Part shown: positions 37,222-51,600 of the stretch, one piece after another
Layout: the number at the start of each line of letters is the position of its first letter
How positions within the stretch are numbered: position 1 is the stretch's first letter
From: Heliocidaris tuberculata
Taxonomy: Eukaryota; Echinodermata; Echinoidea; Camarodonta; Echinometridae
NCBI GenBank assembly: GCA_025618425.1
Contig: CM046851.1
Span: 5,001,024 to 5,065,023, forward strand
Length of the DNA: 64,000 bases
Reading direction: 5' to 3'
Translations under genes and position numbers: made by a program
The notes under the pieces: generated by a model
What the model saw: only the letters and a program-made list of their open reading frames with translations
Databases searched by the model: none
What the model was told of the DNA's origin: nothing

Positions 37222-40200
37222 AGTGATCAATAATTATGTACTTTCTATTCGTCTTTTTGAATCTTGACTTTTTGCCCCTTAATAGATTCATATTCATGAA
37301 AATATCGAATAATCCAGGTTGTACTAAACATGAAAAATGGTAGAAATTTTCGTCGATTTTACCTAAAAAGAAAGGAACTTCTATGGAAATTTCACGAAAC
37401 GCGAAATCTCTTCTTTTTTCTATTAAAAAAATTATTATCTCCATACCGTGTCAGCTGGTCAGAGCGACAAGCCTAACCCGGCCAACTACATCCCGGACAA
37501 CTGCCTCAGGGAAAGTAACATCCGGAAAACTAGCAAGGGACAACTACATGTACCAACTAGGAAATTACCTATACGGACAATTATCACCAACGAAAACTAC
37601 CCCCGAGGAAAATATTACCCCCTCCCCCATTATTTCTGTGAAAGATTCTCAGAATACAACCTAGGTAGTAATCAAGTTGTGGGGTATTTGTGCCAGGGGT
37701 CATCGTCCAGGGGTCATCGTCCAGGGGTAGTTTTCTCAGAATCGTCTGTCAACTCAGAGTCATATATGTATGGATGGATCAGCTCATGTGACTTTAAAGA
37801 TTCCAGAGTGAGCTGGAAGTAAAGGGGCTATTAAACAACCTTTCACGTTTTATTCTAGCTTTGGTTTCAATAAAGGCGCTAAAACAAGCTCTAGAAGCTG
37901 GAGAAAAGGAAACACATGTACTGCGTAGTTGTAAATCAAGAACAACACTTAGCAAGGTATTAAATTTCTTTAGTCTTAAAGTAGGTTAAACTGTTCTTTG
38001 GGAAATTTCCTTTCAGTTTTTAAAGAACATTCTTATAAGATTTTGCTCTGAACCGCTGGTCCTCTTAACCATTGATTCACCAGACCCATAGAAGACATAA
38101 AACTATTGGCGTAACGTTACACTAGTGATACCAACTTTACAAGCAAAAAGAAATTAGAAAAGACCGCTCTGAAACTGCTTTTTATGGCGACTAAAATCAT
38201 CAAATTTTTCAATCAATGTTATTTACACCTAGATTACCCATTGGACGAGAGTTTGCCTGGAGCTATCATACCGGTTTCCCCTCACAATATGACGAGAGTA
38301 ACCTCGCCCAATTACCCGAACCAATATCCGCACTCTAGCATCATGACCTGGGTTCTCCGCGCTCCGCCGTTATACCGTTTCAACGTTCACTTCGACAAAT
38401 TCAAACTCGAAGAGGGACTGGACAAGCTAAGTATGGGAAGTGGAACGGCTCCTTTCGCGGAGACATCCGAAGAGTTGACTGTATCCGAATCTGCCACTGA
38501 CGTAACAGATGTTTTGCTAGATGATCGCGCATTCATGCAAGAGTACATGTGGATCAAGCTTGAAAGCGATCAGCTCGGAGTAGATGGGAGATTCGCTTTT
38601 AATATCACCGCTGTGATAGGTGAGTGATGAAGTAAAAATAAAACAAGTTGATGGATCTTTTCTCTTATTTCAGTCTAGTTTGTCTTTGTAACTGAAATTA
38701 ACAGTTATGAGTAGGTCTCAACAGTGAAAAAAGTGCATCAATCCTTATCTTTTCTTGGGAAATACATGTACTTTACTCGGAGTTTGTTTTCTTGCTATTC
38801 CTGCTGTATTAAAGCTCATGTAGAGTATTGGTAGCAAAAAGGAAATTGGAAAGAAACATGTTAAATATAGTTTTCATGTTGTTCTCCTTGTATCAAAAGA
38901 TGTCTGTAAGAGATCATTTGGTATTCCATCTATGTGCAGTGTGTGGAGCTACTCATCATTGGTTTTATACGTGTGTGTACAGTGTATAGCACATGCTGCC
39001 TTTGTTGGGATTTTCCGTGCCTGTCCCGGCACATAAATTAGTTTTTGCCTCTTATTTCTTTAATATTAAACTTTAGGAGGCGAAATCTTCACAGTGTCTT
39101 AGTATTGCTAGTATCTTGCTATTTATCAACAAAAATTGAAGAAATCTGACGAACAGTTTTTGAGGGCTTACAAAAACTTGACATGACCTTTAATTTTGTA
39201 TGTCTAAGTGACTAATAGAAGTATGTTATTCAAAATACGGCACATGGCATACAGTATTTTGACAATATTGTTGAAACCACGAAAAGAAAGAATAATGTAA
39301 GCCTAACGTTGAAAAGGCTTACGGTTCACCATGTGACGGACAGTCAACCCGTCCGAAACGTCGAGTCTTCTCTACTCTCAGCCTTCTCATCTGGTTTACG
39401 GTCCTTTTCAGGACTTCACACTTTCAAGAAAGAATACTTGTACATTCTCTTAATTTCTGTCTCGCCTTTCCATTTCTTCTCCTCTTCACTTTTCTCCACT
39501 TTCCTCTTCTTACTCAACAGTCCTTTTCATGACTAACCACATTGTGAACCGTAAGCCTTCTCAACGTTACCAGTACCACCATGCAAACCTCTACCTTCAA
39601 AGATCATCTAATGTAAGCCTGAACTTAAAGGGACTAGCAATTGGGATCCTATGTGTGTTTGCATCGGACTGAAGGCCATAAAATTAGATCATACGAAGTT
39701 GACCGAACTGCCCGAACTGCCGAGGGTTAAGCGACCTTCCCCCGATATGACATTCATAGACTCTGTACAAGTCTCAGGATCATGATACAAGCCTACGCAT
39801 GTACAGTCTACAGCTACTGAACTGATTAAAAAACGGCTGGTTGCTAGAACTGTGAGCAAATACGGCACTCCCCGCCCAATTCTAACCCCTATAGGCTCTT
39901 TGCAGGTTGTCTTATCATAATAAACCGTTTGAAGTGTGTGTCATGTTATTTTCAGTTATACCCAACGGCTGGAAAGGATTTGCACTTTGGCTACTGACAT
40001 TTCTGAGTGACACCTCTTACATAAGGTCAATGTGTGTGTATTACATGCAGTATACACTATGACACTGCCACTGACCACTGACCAACACACAGCTTGCAGT
40101 CAACATACACCGGGATGTATGTAGAGCTGGAGGTCAGATAGAGTTCAGCTATTCCTCACCGCTGATTGGTATGTACCGTGATTGAAGACACGCCCACGGT

Positions 40201-41791
40201 CACTTCATACAAATTGTCACATTTTCCGATGCAAACACTCATGTCAGCTCATTTGCTGGTCACTTTAATCAAAGCACATAAAACAACAACAAACAAAGCC
40301 CACTCTTGTTAAATCGATGAACACAAACAATGTAGTTTCTAATATTTTATCGGCACACTTGAGCGGATGCAGAGCAATAAATCGAGCAATAAAGATGGAG
40401 ATATACCTTGTCTTGGAGTGACCCACAGTTACGTAATAACGATCTGTATAGATATTTTCGCCCATCATTTCTACTGCACGTTTGTCTTTACGGCGTTCAT
40501 TTTCACAGATCCCATCGTCATAGCCAAAGGCAAATTTGAAATGCTCAGGTCGCCATATTACCCTTTACCTTATGAAAACGAAGCATATGTGAAATGGAAA
40601 ATAGAGGTTCCCGACGGACATAGCGTGATGTTGCATTTCATCAAGTTTCACTTGATCGATAGTGGGGACACTCTCGTCATAGAGGACGCTCTCCTGTCTG
40701 CAAAGGACAGTATTCCAGCCGTGTTTACGGGTGTTGATGTGCCCTCCGACTACGTCCTTTGGTCTACCGAAGCGCTGATCCGTTTCGAATCGAATTCGTT
40801 TGGTGTCGGCGAGGGTTTCAATATCAAGGTTCAACCAATATTTGGAGAGGGTAGGTCTACGTAAGCTAGCATACTAAGGTTATTAGTACCAAAATATAAA
40901 ACCTATTGATAAAGATAATTGTTGTCTTTATGAAAGTTATGCTATTACTATTCATTTATGCACCATAGGTTCTTTCCATGATACACAGGTGGCAGTCTTA
41001 TAATTAAAAAGGGGGAAACAAAAACTATATATGAAGCCCCTCAGTGACCTCGGAAGAAATTGTTCTAAACTGCACATAGAGTGCGACCTCACCATGTTCA
41101 AAAGATCCATCCATATTTGGAGTGTGAACCACGTGCTGAATACGATTTAGTGTACTCAATGGGTGATTTCAAGTTCGGTGTTGGTGTTGGTGTTGGTGTT
41201 GAGAGCGTGAATTGGGCTGCTTATTCTAGCCCCAACACCGAATTCGGGTTTATAACAATAATACCAATCACATTATTGATAGCTCAATACCTAGTGAAGT
41301 CAATCCCAGCACCAGCTTCATTTCAGGTTCGGTGTTGTGGCTGGTGCTAGTTTTGCCCTAACACCAACACCAGCTTTCAACACCGAACTTGAATTCACCC
41401 AATGTGATTCGTCAAACTATAAGGTTGATAAGTTGACGATTGGAACTATTTTGGTCATTTAAAATCATGGAGCATGTTATTTTCATTTTACTTGTATTTT
41501 GTTATACTATTATCTATAATACTTTTGTGTTGATAACTATTTAGTGATTCTGTCAAATATTTGTAATGTTCATAGAGATTTTATTCTAAGCGCCGGAGAA
41601 ATAACTTATCTTGCCATCTTCAAAAGATCCCTAAAAAATATTTCTTTCCCCAGTATTCTTATGTGATCTACTCATTTTTTACGTCAGTCTATTCTGAAGT
41701 TCTTTTTTTCTCTTCAAATCTGTAATTTTGAAGGCGCTATATGGTACTTTTTGTTTTTAGCACTCCTAGATATTCGATGTTATTATTATTA

Positions 41792-41858
<67 letters not shown>

Positions 41859-42239
41859 CATTATTATTATTATTAAGTATTTGGCGTCATCTGGGCCTGG
41901 GAGGGGAAAAGCGAACTGAATCACTGGTCTCTCCTCCCGATATAACTGATTTGGATGTGCAGATGTACCCCTACACCAGGGTTTCCCCCTACTATTATTC
42001 GAATGTGCAGTGGGTTCTTAACGTGCAAAGGTGGTGACTGTCCTCTACACGGGGCCTCCAGTTAACGTCCTATCCGAGGGACGGAGTGTTTTCCACTGTA
42101 ACATAGCCTGCGTCTATGAAACAAGGGAGGGGCGCGTTAACACACAACGCAGGCTGCAGTCATCCGCCCGGGGTGGATTCGAACACACGATCTTTGGTTC
42201 GACAGGCAGACGCTTTACCGACTGAGCCAACTCGCCACC

Positions 42240-42323
<84 letters not shown>

Positions 42324-42697
42324 CATCATCATCATCATCATTATCATCATCATCGTCATCATCATCATCATCATTATTATTATTATTATTATTATTATCA
42401 TCATTATTATTATCATAATCATAATACATGTAATTATTATTATCGTGCACAATGTGCCATATAACTGATGAAATAAGGGCATCTATCGTGGTTTTTGTCG
42501 GTCTTTATTCATCACCATCTAGGTCATTGCCTAACCCCTCTGGGATTTGAAGGGGGTTGGATTCCCGATGAAAGTGTGCATGCTTCTACCCAGAATGACT
42601 CCAACCATACACCAAGCCACGCCAGACTTCACGGTCCTTCTGCTTGGATCCCGAGTCCCAACGATCCTGAGCCACAACTCACGGTAATAGAGTAATG

Positions 42698-42776
<79 letters not shown>

Positions 42777-42928
42777 TGATAATAATAACAATAATAATAA
42801 TAACTATAATAATACTAATAATAATACTGATAATGATGATGATGATGATAATAATAATAATAATAATGATAATAACAAAATCAATGCAATCATCAACAAC
42901 AAAAGTGGCAATAATGATTATGATGATA

Positions 42929-42964
<36 letters not shown>

Positions 42965-43888
42965 GATGCATTTATAGTGCACAGCTTCTACCAAAATAAA
43001 CTCGATTAACTCGAAGTTACATTCAGTGCGCTTGCGTAGACTTGTCTATTCACAAATCCTAGCACTGTCATCATCGTTTGTAGTTAAATTTTGGTATTTA
43101 ACCTCTTGACAGAAGTAATATTTGAAGCTGATATTCGGTATAAAGTATACTTCTATGGGACCCTAAAAATACAGAACAAACTAATACCGGTGATTTGTCC
43201 CCCTTTTAAGATAAAGTTGGCAAATTGGGAAAGGTTGATTTTGTGCTACATGGGTGTTTACTGTGAGGTTTTAAAATCAACAAAAAGACAATGAATTGAC
43301 CCAATCTCGCTGAAAGTCACATGCACTGCTCGCAGAATCGTGTTGATTTTTTTTTATAGGAGTGCACACTCATTTCACATGAAAGTTTGGTTCAAATTTT
43401 TCAGATATTTCTTGTCATATTTGGAATATGAAACATTTGAAGAACAATTATTTCCAAGGTACATTTTCCCAATGATATTCTTCCAAACTGACATAGAGCA
43501 AATATCAGAGAACTCACAAATTATTTTACACCCTTACCAGAACTCATCTTTATCTTTTCCTATGTGACTTCTTAAATTTTCCAGATTACACTCAAGACGT
43601 TGTGTTACGTAACAGGCGCAGTCATCCAGAGTGGTCCTGATAGTACCGGTAACTGGGTGGACTCCTTCATATTTTCATTCGATCCTGATGAAGAGACCGA
43701 GGTTTGTCAAAATCTTATATTATATCGCTTTAATTAGATTAAACCTTTTCTGTAACATAATTATATGTAAGATAACACATCCACGTAGACATGTAATCCA
43801 TTCCAAACGCGGAAACCTTCTGAAAACCTTCTGAACAGCACCTACTTGCTAACCGAAAATGATTAGAGAATATATACATTTAATAATG

Positions 43889-43923
<35 letters not shown>

Positions 43924-45569
43924 TAGAACTTTAATTCGTCACTGAAGACGAATTAGGTGGTCTGTCTACCCGTTGGTAAAATTGCTAAGATGTGATAATA
44001 TTTGTGCAAGATAATATTCCTGATAATGTTGACAATGGATGGAGACTTGCGCCAAAGAAAATCGGACAATTTCATATTGCATTATACATGGGATATTAAT
44101 CCATAGGTTTAATACACGACAGGCAATCAGATTTTGCATAGGGTTGTACACAAACTACATTCAATTAGACATAACACGCAAAATAAAAAAAGTTTATTAC
44201 ATTGTGATTTTATATGTTACAGTAGTCGAAGCACATGGTAAAATATAAGGTAAAAAGAAGAAACAAAAATTCAAAAAAATGGACCCACCGGGATTTCGAA
44301 CCTGGGTCGGCGGGATGGGAGGCAAGTACTTTACCAATAGACCAAAAGTTTTGCAATAGACATAACACGTACACTAAAAATGGGATTCTCAAATTACAAT
44401 TTGTACTTTAAAAAGGGGTATGATTCCGACATCTGATCAAAAATTGGAGGGCACATTTGTAAAAGCTTATAGTCTCAGCTATAACATACTAACCTTTGGA
44501 AGAAAATCGAGCAGAAATAATAGAGATACAGCTCAAAGAAGACAGGAATGCATAATCAAGATTTGAGAAAAAGTCATGTCCCATAGAGAATACACGCAAA
44601 ATGTGAAAAATTGACATGCCTCCTTTAATCGCAGAAATACACCTTGATGCCTTTGTCAAAATGAAAATTGGTGGAATTGATTTTGTAGAGAAATGTCTCA
44701 GCTACAACATATCAAAATTTGGAAGAAAATCGACAACCTATTACTGAAATATTGTCAAATGAATACAAAAATCATGACGTCATTTTTTCAAAATCGAATT
44801 TTTGAGTTCATATGCAAAAATGACGACGTTCCGATCGATCGACCCCCGATTTTTTTTCATGAATTCATATCTACAACTCATAGACATGTTTTTACCACTT
44901 TTTGCATTATATTGCCCATTGACGCGCGCACGAATTTGAAAGTTTGACGGGCGTGTGGCATTATGGAATGTCGAGAATGACTGTAAATAGTTGGAAATTG
45001 TCAAGAATAGTGTCAGGAATACAAACCATGCGTTTTTACGTTCTATACGCGCTGCGCGCGTGCATAAAGCGCGCGCGGGCGTGCACGCACGGAAAATTTT
45101 GAAATGCTTAAAATAGCCTGAAACGTGTGCAAAATGAATTTGAGATGGTTTTGAGCATTTTTAAAATTTGACGCGCGCGTACGTGCACGTCATAATGCGC
45201 GCGCAAATTTTGCTGACATGTTACAACGACCCTCGACCTGAAGGTTATGTGTGTAAAATATGGTTCATTTTTGATGACTCGTTATGAAGATATGATCGAT
45301 AATGTGATTTCACAAAATGGCGCCTGGATGACGTCACGATGACTTGATGACCTTGAAAAAATTTCTGGCACTTGACCGTGATAGGCCTGATGACTCACCG
45401 AAATTCGATGAAAAGTGAGTGAGCCGAATTTGAGTAATCATGCTCACAAAAAAGTGGCGTAAATAAAGAATAAAGAAAGAAAATTCTGACGAAATTAGGA
45501 GGTGATCTTTCTACGACAGACCACCTAATAATAACAATAATAATAATAATAATAATAATATATATATAT

Positions 45570-45608
<39 letters not shown>

Positions 45609-48600
45609 ATATATTTATAGATTATGTATGATTGAAATAGCATGAAAATAGTACGAGCGTACATTCTTAACATGCAGCTTGTTTAAATTTCACTCATTTC
45701 GCCTTGTCGAAGATGTACCTGCATGTAGATTTGTTTTAGGTGACAATGACAATGACAATGACAATGATTTTATTTCCCATGTCACCCCTTCCAGGGTATT
45801 GGAGAAACAATAATTCACAATCAGTTTGTATACACAAGAACAACTATATACAAATATATACAATATTTACAGTATGTCTGCGTAGAAAAAAAAAACAACA
45901 ACAAAAAAAAACAACAAAAAAAAAAACACACACAACTACAACAAGCGTACAATATTATGCACTGATTTGCACAGACACTTATTCCGTAACGTGGGTGTAA
46001 TGGAAACTAGAATATTGCCTGGCTATAACAAACAATGTACATGTATAAAATTAATCAAATAAAAGTGTAAGAAGCAATGAAACAAAGCTAAACTACAACA
46101 AAACAACCCAAAATATAGTAGGTGCACCTATCAGTATATACATTGTATAAACATATTTGAATATTATATATTGTACAATATCTAAGCATGGAGGGACATT
46201 ATCCCCTGACAGAATTTCGCTAGATTAGTTAAAACCTTCATATCTTTAGAATTAAACAATTGCTCCATTTTCAATGAACTTGGTCTGTTTCGGAAGCACG
46301 GTTTTACAAATCTCTTTCTCATAGCATCTGTTGCCGAGCATTCAAAAATATAATGAAATTCATCCCCAATCTTATTTTGCCTACACAACGTACAAATTCT
46401 GTCTTTTCTTGCAATATTAACATATCTACCAGTTTCAACAGGAAGTTTATGATTCGAGCAACGAAATTTCGACAAATGAACTCTATTTGAAAAAGGTAAT
46501 TTGATAAGGTAGTTTTCAAGACCAACATTGTTCTTAAAAATTCTATAATTAGTGCAATACGTACTTTCATGGATATTACTTCTCCAATTTTGCGAATAAA
46601 TATCTCTTAATCTCAATCTAATCGCTGAACTAAACCATGAATAAGAAACATTTCTGTTGTCATAAAATATATTAGACATACCAATCTCGTGGAGACTACG
46701 TTCAATATATAATAACCATGGGGAAGAATAAATAGCTTTGTCATGTAAAAGTTTCAAAATATTACAAACTGTATTTGCTAATTTAGCCTCTTTACCATTA
46801 ACAGTTCGGAACCAAAACTTTAGCATTCGTTCCTTAATATTTAAAGACATTTCCATCCTTCCAAGTTCTCCAACAGCCATGCCATTGTGTGTGTTCTTCC
46901 GTAGTCGTAAAACCTGTTTACAGAACTGGGTTTGCAACAGTTCTATCTGAGAAATATTTCCATGTCCCCAAATTTCACTTCCGTACAGAAGAATTGGCAC
47001 GACAAGACGGTCGAAAAGTTCAACTTGAATATCCAACGGCAACCTCAGTTGCCTTGATTTTATAATCAAACTGTACATTGCTCTTTTTGCTTGATTATAT
47101 TGTTTATTAATAGCTCTCTTAAACTTATTATTGTAAGAAAATATCACACCCAAGTACGTATATTCTTCTACAACTTCTACTATGTCATTATTAAACTTAA
47201 ACTGCGCATATTTTCGAACTTTTCCTCTCGAAAAAATAACTACTTTTGTTTTACTAATGTTAACCTCTAGTGACCACAAGTTACAATAAACGCTAACAGC
47301 ATCAAGAGCTGCTTGCAATTCATTCTCATTTTTCGCAAGTAGGATGGTATCATCTGCATACAATAGTGAAAAAAGTTTCAAGTATATATCAACACCTTCC
47401 GAGAGCAATGAATTGTCAATTTTAGTAGGTAATAAATCAACACCATCATATTTTTCTCTCACGAAAGATACAAAATCATTAATGTATAACGAGAAAAGTA
47501 ATGGAGATAGGTTTTCGCCCTGCCTTACACCAATTTTACAATCAAAATATTCCGATTTCTCTGAATGTTTAATAACTCGAGATTTTAAATTTGCGTACAT
47601 GCTTTTAATTATATTGAAGAGTTTCCCACTTATTCCACTTTGTGAAAGCTTAAACCACAATGAAGTCCTATCTATAGAATCAAAGGCCTTCTTATAATCA
47701 ATGAATGCACAATAAACTCTTTTCTTTTGAGATAGGTATAAATCTAAAAGAGAGTGTAAAACAAAGACATGGTCACTGGTCGAATAATTTTCTCTATATC
47801 CTGCTTGTTCCTCTCCAATTATATTATTATTATCTAAAAAGTAGTTTAATCTTTCATTAACTATCGATGTAAATAATTTACCAATACAGCTGAGCAGGGT
47901 AATTCCTCTATAATTATTAGGGTCTTTCGGTGACCCCTTTTTCTTGTATATTGGACATATAAGCCCAAGGGTCCAATCTGTTGGAATAATACCTGAATCA
48001 AATATTAAATTAAACAGCTTGGTGAGTAAACTGATCAATTGCCTAGGACTACATTTCAAACACTCATTTAATATCAGATCGACTCCAGACGCTTTGTTGC
48101 ATTTCAATTTGGTAATTTGATTAATAACTTCTTCTTCACAAATAGGTTGATCGAATTCCCCAAAATGTAACAAATAATCATTGTTATGGTTTCCTAACAA
48201 ATTACATCTTTGTGAAAGTAATCTATTGGTATCATTTAATTCCTGGAAATGAGTTCTAAATTCTTCAATATCGACAGGACAATAATTTCCCCCCTTTTTC
48301 TTCACGTTAAGAATATTCCAATACTGTTTGGGGTCTTTCGTTTTTAAGTCACGCAAATTTTTATGAAGATTATTAAAATAGACCGAACGCGCCTTATTCA
48401 CAGTTTTCTTGTATAAACGTTTCACGTTTTCAAATTCTTCTTGGATCGAAGTATCCGTAGCTTTCTTTCGTTTGTTTTTCAATTTGAAAAACTGCGATCT
48501 CAATATTATACACTCTTCATTAAACCAAGGTAAACAGTTTTTTGGTTTTCTCTTTTCACAATTATTAAAGCGACGTTGCAAAGAAGTTTTCTTCACCATT

Positions 48601-51600
48601 TTTGCTGTAGAAGCTGCATTCATATACACTGTCTTAATCATATCATAAATCTCATCAACTGATTCTTGACTAAGCATTTCGTTTTCAATATTACTAATCA
48701 TGAAATTAATGTCATCATAAACATTTTCTTCAAGCCCATTCACGAAATCCTTTGAACGAGACTTATCCCATGCTATTTTAAATGAATCAGGACCTTTGTC
48801 CCTTTTTATAGTCAATTTACTATCTTCTATATCGTACTGAGCATTAATATCAAGGTGCACATAAATTGGATTATGCTTATCTGAAACAAATTGTCGAACT
48901 CCTCAACCACAAACTTCTGCACATATTTATAATTTTCCTGAGTTGTTATGCAGTAATCAATAACACTTGTATTGGCATAAGTCAGACTGCCGGGAACATC
49001 AGCAGTATCCCGACCATTAATAATACTTAAATCCAATGACTTACAAAGCTCAATTAATTTCAAACCATTGTTATTTACACAGATATCCATGTTAATTCTC
49101 TCGGGAATGACATGATTTATGTCGTATGAATTAAATAACTCCATATCTTCTTCTTTGTCACTAAAATCTGGCAGATTCCCCGTACGTGCATTAAAATCTC
49201 CGATTAAAAATAATGGTGCATCAAATGTACTCCTCAAATCAATAATATCTAAGCCTATATCTTCAAAACTGTCTGAATTATAGTATTTGGAATTTTCATG
49301 TGGGATATAAACAACACCTAATATTATACTAAAATTTTGATTCACGTCAATCTTCGTCCACAGTACATTATTGGAACATAATTCATTTAATACTCTAATT
49401 TTATATTTGTCTTTTATGATCATACAAATACCATGGACACCTCCAAATGGTTGATTCTCATTTAATTTCTTTTTAAAATAAGCTTTGTAACCCTGAGGTA
49501 TTAACTTGTCATCCAAAATATCGGTTTTTGTCTCATAAAAACAGGCAATATCAACTTTCCTTATATAATCATTCAAAATACCTAACTCAAGCTTTGATCG
49601 TAGTCCACAAACATTAACACCTAGAATTTGTAGATTGGAGTGTACAGTACAAGGGAAGTGTGCGTCCGACTCCATGCTAGTGTTGCCATGGCACCCCTAC
49701 AGTCCAGCATCCTTTAATTTGCCCTCGGACCATCCAAGCTTGGTGCAGAGGTCCTGTGGTACTTCCAGCACCTTTCTGCTCTCCTGCCCACCCGGCGCCT
49801 TCACCATGCAGTTAATTCTGCCGTCGATGGTCCACACCTTTGTCGTGTTTTGGTCACCCTTCACGGCACGGAGAAGCTTTGCTCGGACAGGAGTAAGATC
49901 CTCTTCGATGTACACATTGCTCATGTTTGGCTCCTCTCGCAGACGACGCTTGGCTCTCATTACCTCCACCTTGGTCTCCCGACGCACGAACTTTGCAATA
50001 ATGGGCCTCGCCTTCTTGACTGCAGATGGTCCTCGTGATTTCGTCGCGGGTTACCGATGGCTTACGCTTATGTCATGACGGGAGACGTGAACTCCTGCTC
50101 TTTGCACGACTGACACCACCTTGGCAGTAGTGTCCTCCGCGTCGGACTCTGGGATGCCATATATCCGAATGTTCTCCCTTCTGCCGTATTGCTCCAGACG
50201 ATCCATGTCGTTCTGGAGTTGGGTTGCATGTTGAGATGGCGCCACAGAGCTCACGGTAGAAGGCATCCGTTCCATCATTGCGGTGACTGCTGTTGTCACT
50301 GCAGAGGTGATCGCCTTCACAATCATTGGTTGAATTGCGGTCATCACCTGCGTGATAATACTGGCAACGTCGATTTCGGGCTGTGACGGGATTTTGTGAT
50401 TAGGTGATGAGCACTTCTTTGGAGTGGAGCCTGTGTCACCGTCGGGCTGTGGTGGGATTTTCTGTTTGGATGATGACCTCTTTAGGGTGGAGCCTGTGTC
50501 AATGCCGGTGGCGGCAACCACAGCATACGTCACCGCTTCCTCCAGTGCCTGGTTGGACTCTTTAATGGCAACCTCATCGTCGAGCACGGAAAACCTATTC
50601 ATAATGTAGCTCGGTGACGTCACAATGTGAGAAATGTGCACAATACAGTTATAATTGTTACGTCACAAACTGAGTTGATCGAGGTGATACGCAAGTGGAT
50701 GCGGTCTGAAGCGTCGTCTGAACTGTGCGTTTTACAGGTTGCGCACAAGTTACCAGGCAACAAGAAGGGTTGCGGACGGTTACAGGGGTAGATACAGTTA
50801 CTAGGCAACGAGATGGTAATGTAGAGAAAATGTTCGAAATTCAAACTGAAATTCGTGAATAACGCAGAAAGAAGACGATAAAAACGATTTAAAAAGCGAT
50901 GATAAAAGTTCAAAAGTTCAAACCTCGAATTAAGATAGGTAAGATGTTCATCGGCACGTAAATAATGTTTCTCTTAAAAGTTTGACTGTTTAGCTCTCAA
51001 AACTGTTTCACAGTCTCAAAGATCAGCATTATGATGAAAGTAACGATTTATCTAGATTACTTACGACGGTCAGTCACGATGATGAAAAGTTGCAACATAT
51101 TATCTTCAAAATATTGTCCAAAAGTATAATTTTCGGGAGCACGGAAAAAACACGTCCGATATGAAATCCAATAACAAATCAAAAGTTTGCTTTCTATTTC
51201 GCATATCTTGTAGGAAATAGAAGGAGACTGGAAGTCCAAGAACGTATATCGTCTTTTGTTCGTCAGACCTCATCGGGCTAATTTGATAAGGATCAATCCA
51301 CAAAGCCGGTCTGCGGCAATCTTTTCCTTTCGTCTCGAACTCTTGGGTTGCCGAAGTGGTAAATAATCGTCATTTTCTTCATCGTTTTTTCTTTCACTAG
51401 CTTTCTATATCTTACCTCTTTTTCCTTTCTCTCTTTTCTCCTCTTCTTCTCTACTTCTCGCTCTCTCTCTCTCCCTGCAAATCTTTTCAGTTCTTTATCT
51501 TCTTTCCTTCCAATTTTCACCTCCTCTTTTTCTTTACCTTTCCCATTTTCTTTCCTCCCCTTTATCGTAGTCGTCATCTATCTCCTCTCCTCTTATTCCT

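Larger units (their letters stand above)
45740..50950 (-). mobile_element. Nearly complete non-LTR retrotransposon (CR1/L2/Jockey-like), antisense to host gene
   Basis: On the minus strand: a 5' region (to about 50950, boundary uncertain), ORF1 (50641 to 49697), ORF2 (49675 to 46182) and a 3' region with AATAAAATCATTGTC ending in a (CATTGT)n run at 45745-45770. Two ORFs, an APE-type endonuclease and a microsatellite tail fit the CR1/L2/Jockey group; the clade is not settled. It carries one in-frame stop in ORF1 and one frameshift in ORF2, so it is young but probably inactive. Confidence 0.85.

Noticed and set aside
36839..37267. Reading exon 6 on to the end of the 142-codon ORF
   Set aside because: After 37106 the frame runs into a (TG)n tract; donor GTGAGA and phase matching show the exon ends before it.
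37383..37822. Overlapping ORFs of 93 and 124 codons in intron 6
   Set aside because: No domain, no splice sites, composition similar to the intron; two frames open by chance.
41741..42037. ORF ending with a peptide that looks like the first half of a CUB domain
   Set aside because: The sequence is the body and tail of the minus-strand SINE; the leucine run is the (ATT)n tail, and no acceptor or in-phase continuation exists.
42114..42482. Long poly-Met/Ile, poly-Asp/Asn and poly-Ser/Leu ORFs
   Set aside because: Products of ATC/ATT trinucleotide repeats in all frames.
44288..44350. tRNA-Gly gene on the minus strand
   Set aside because: The acceptor stem does not pair; only A/B boxes and T arm are tRNA-like.
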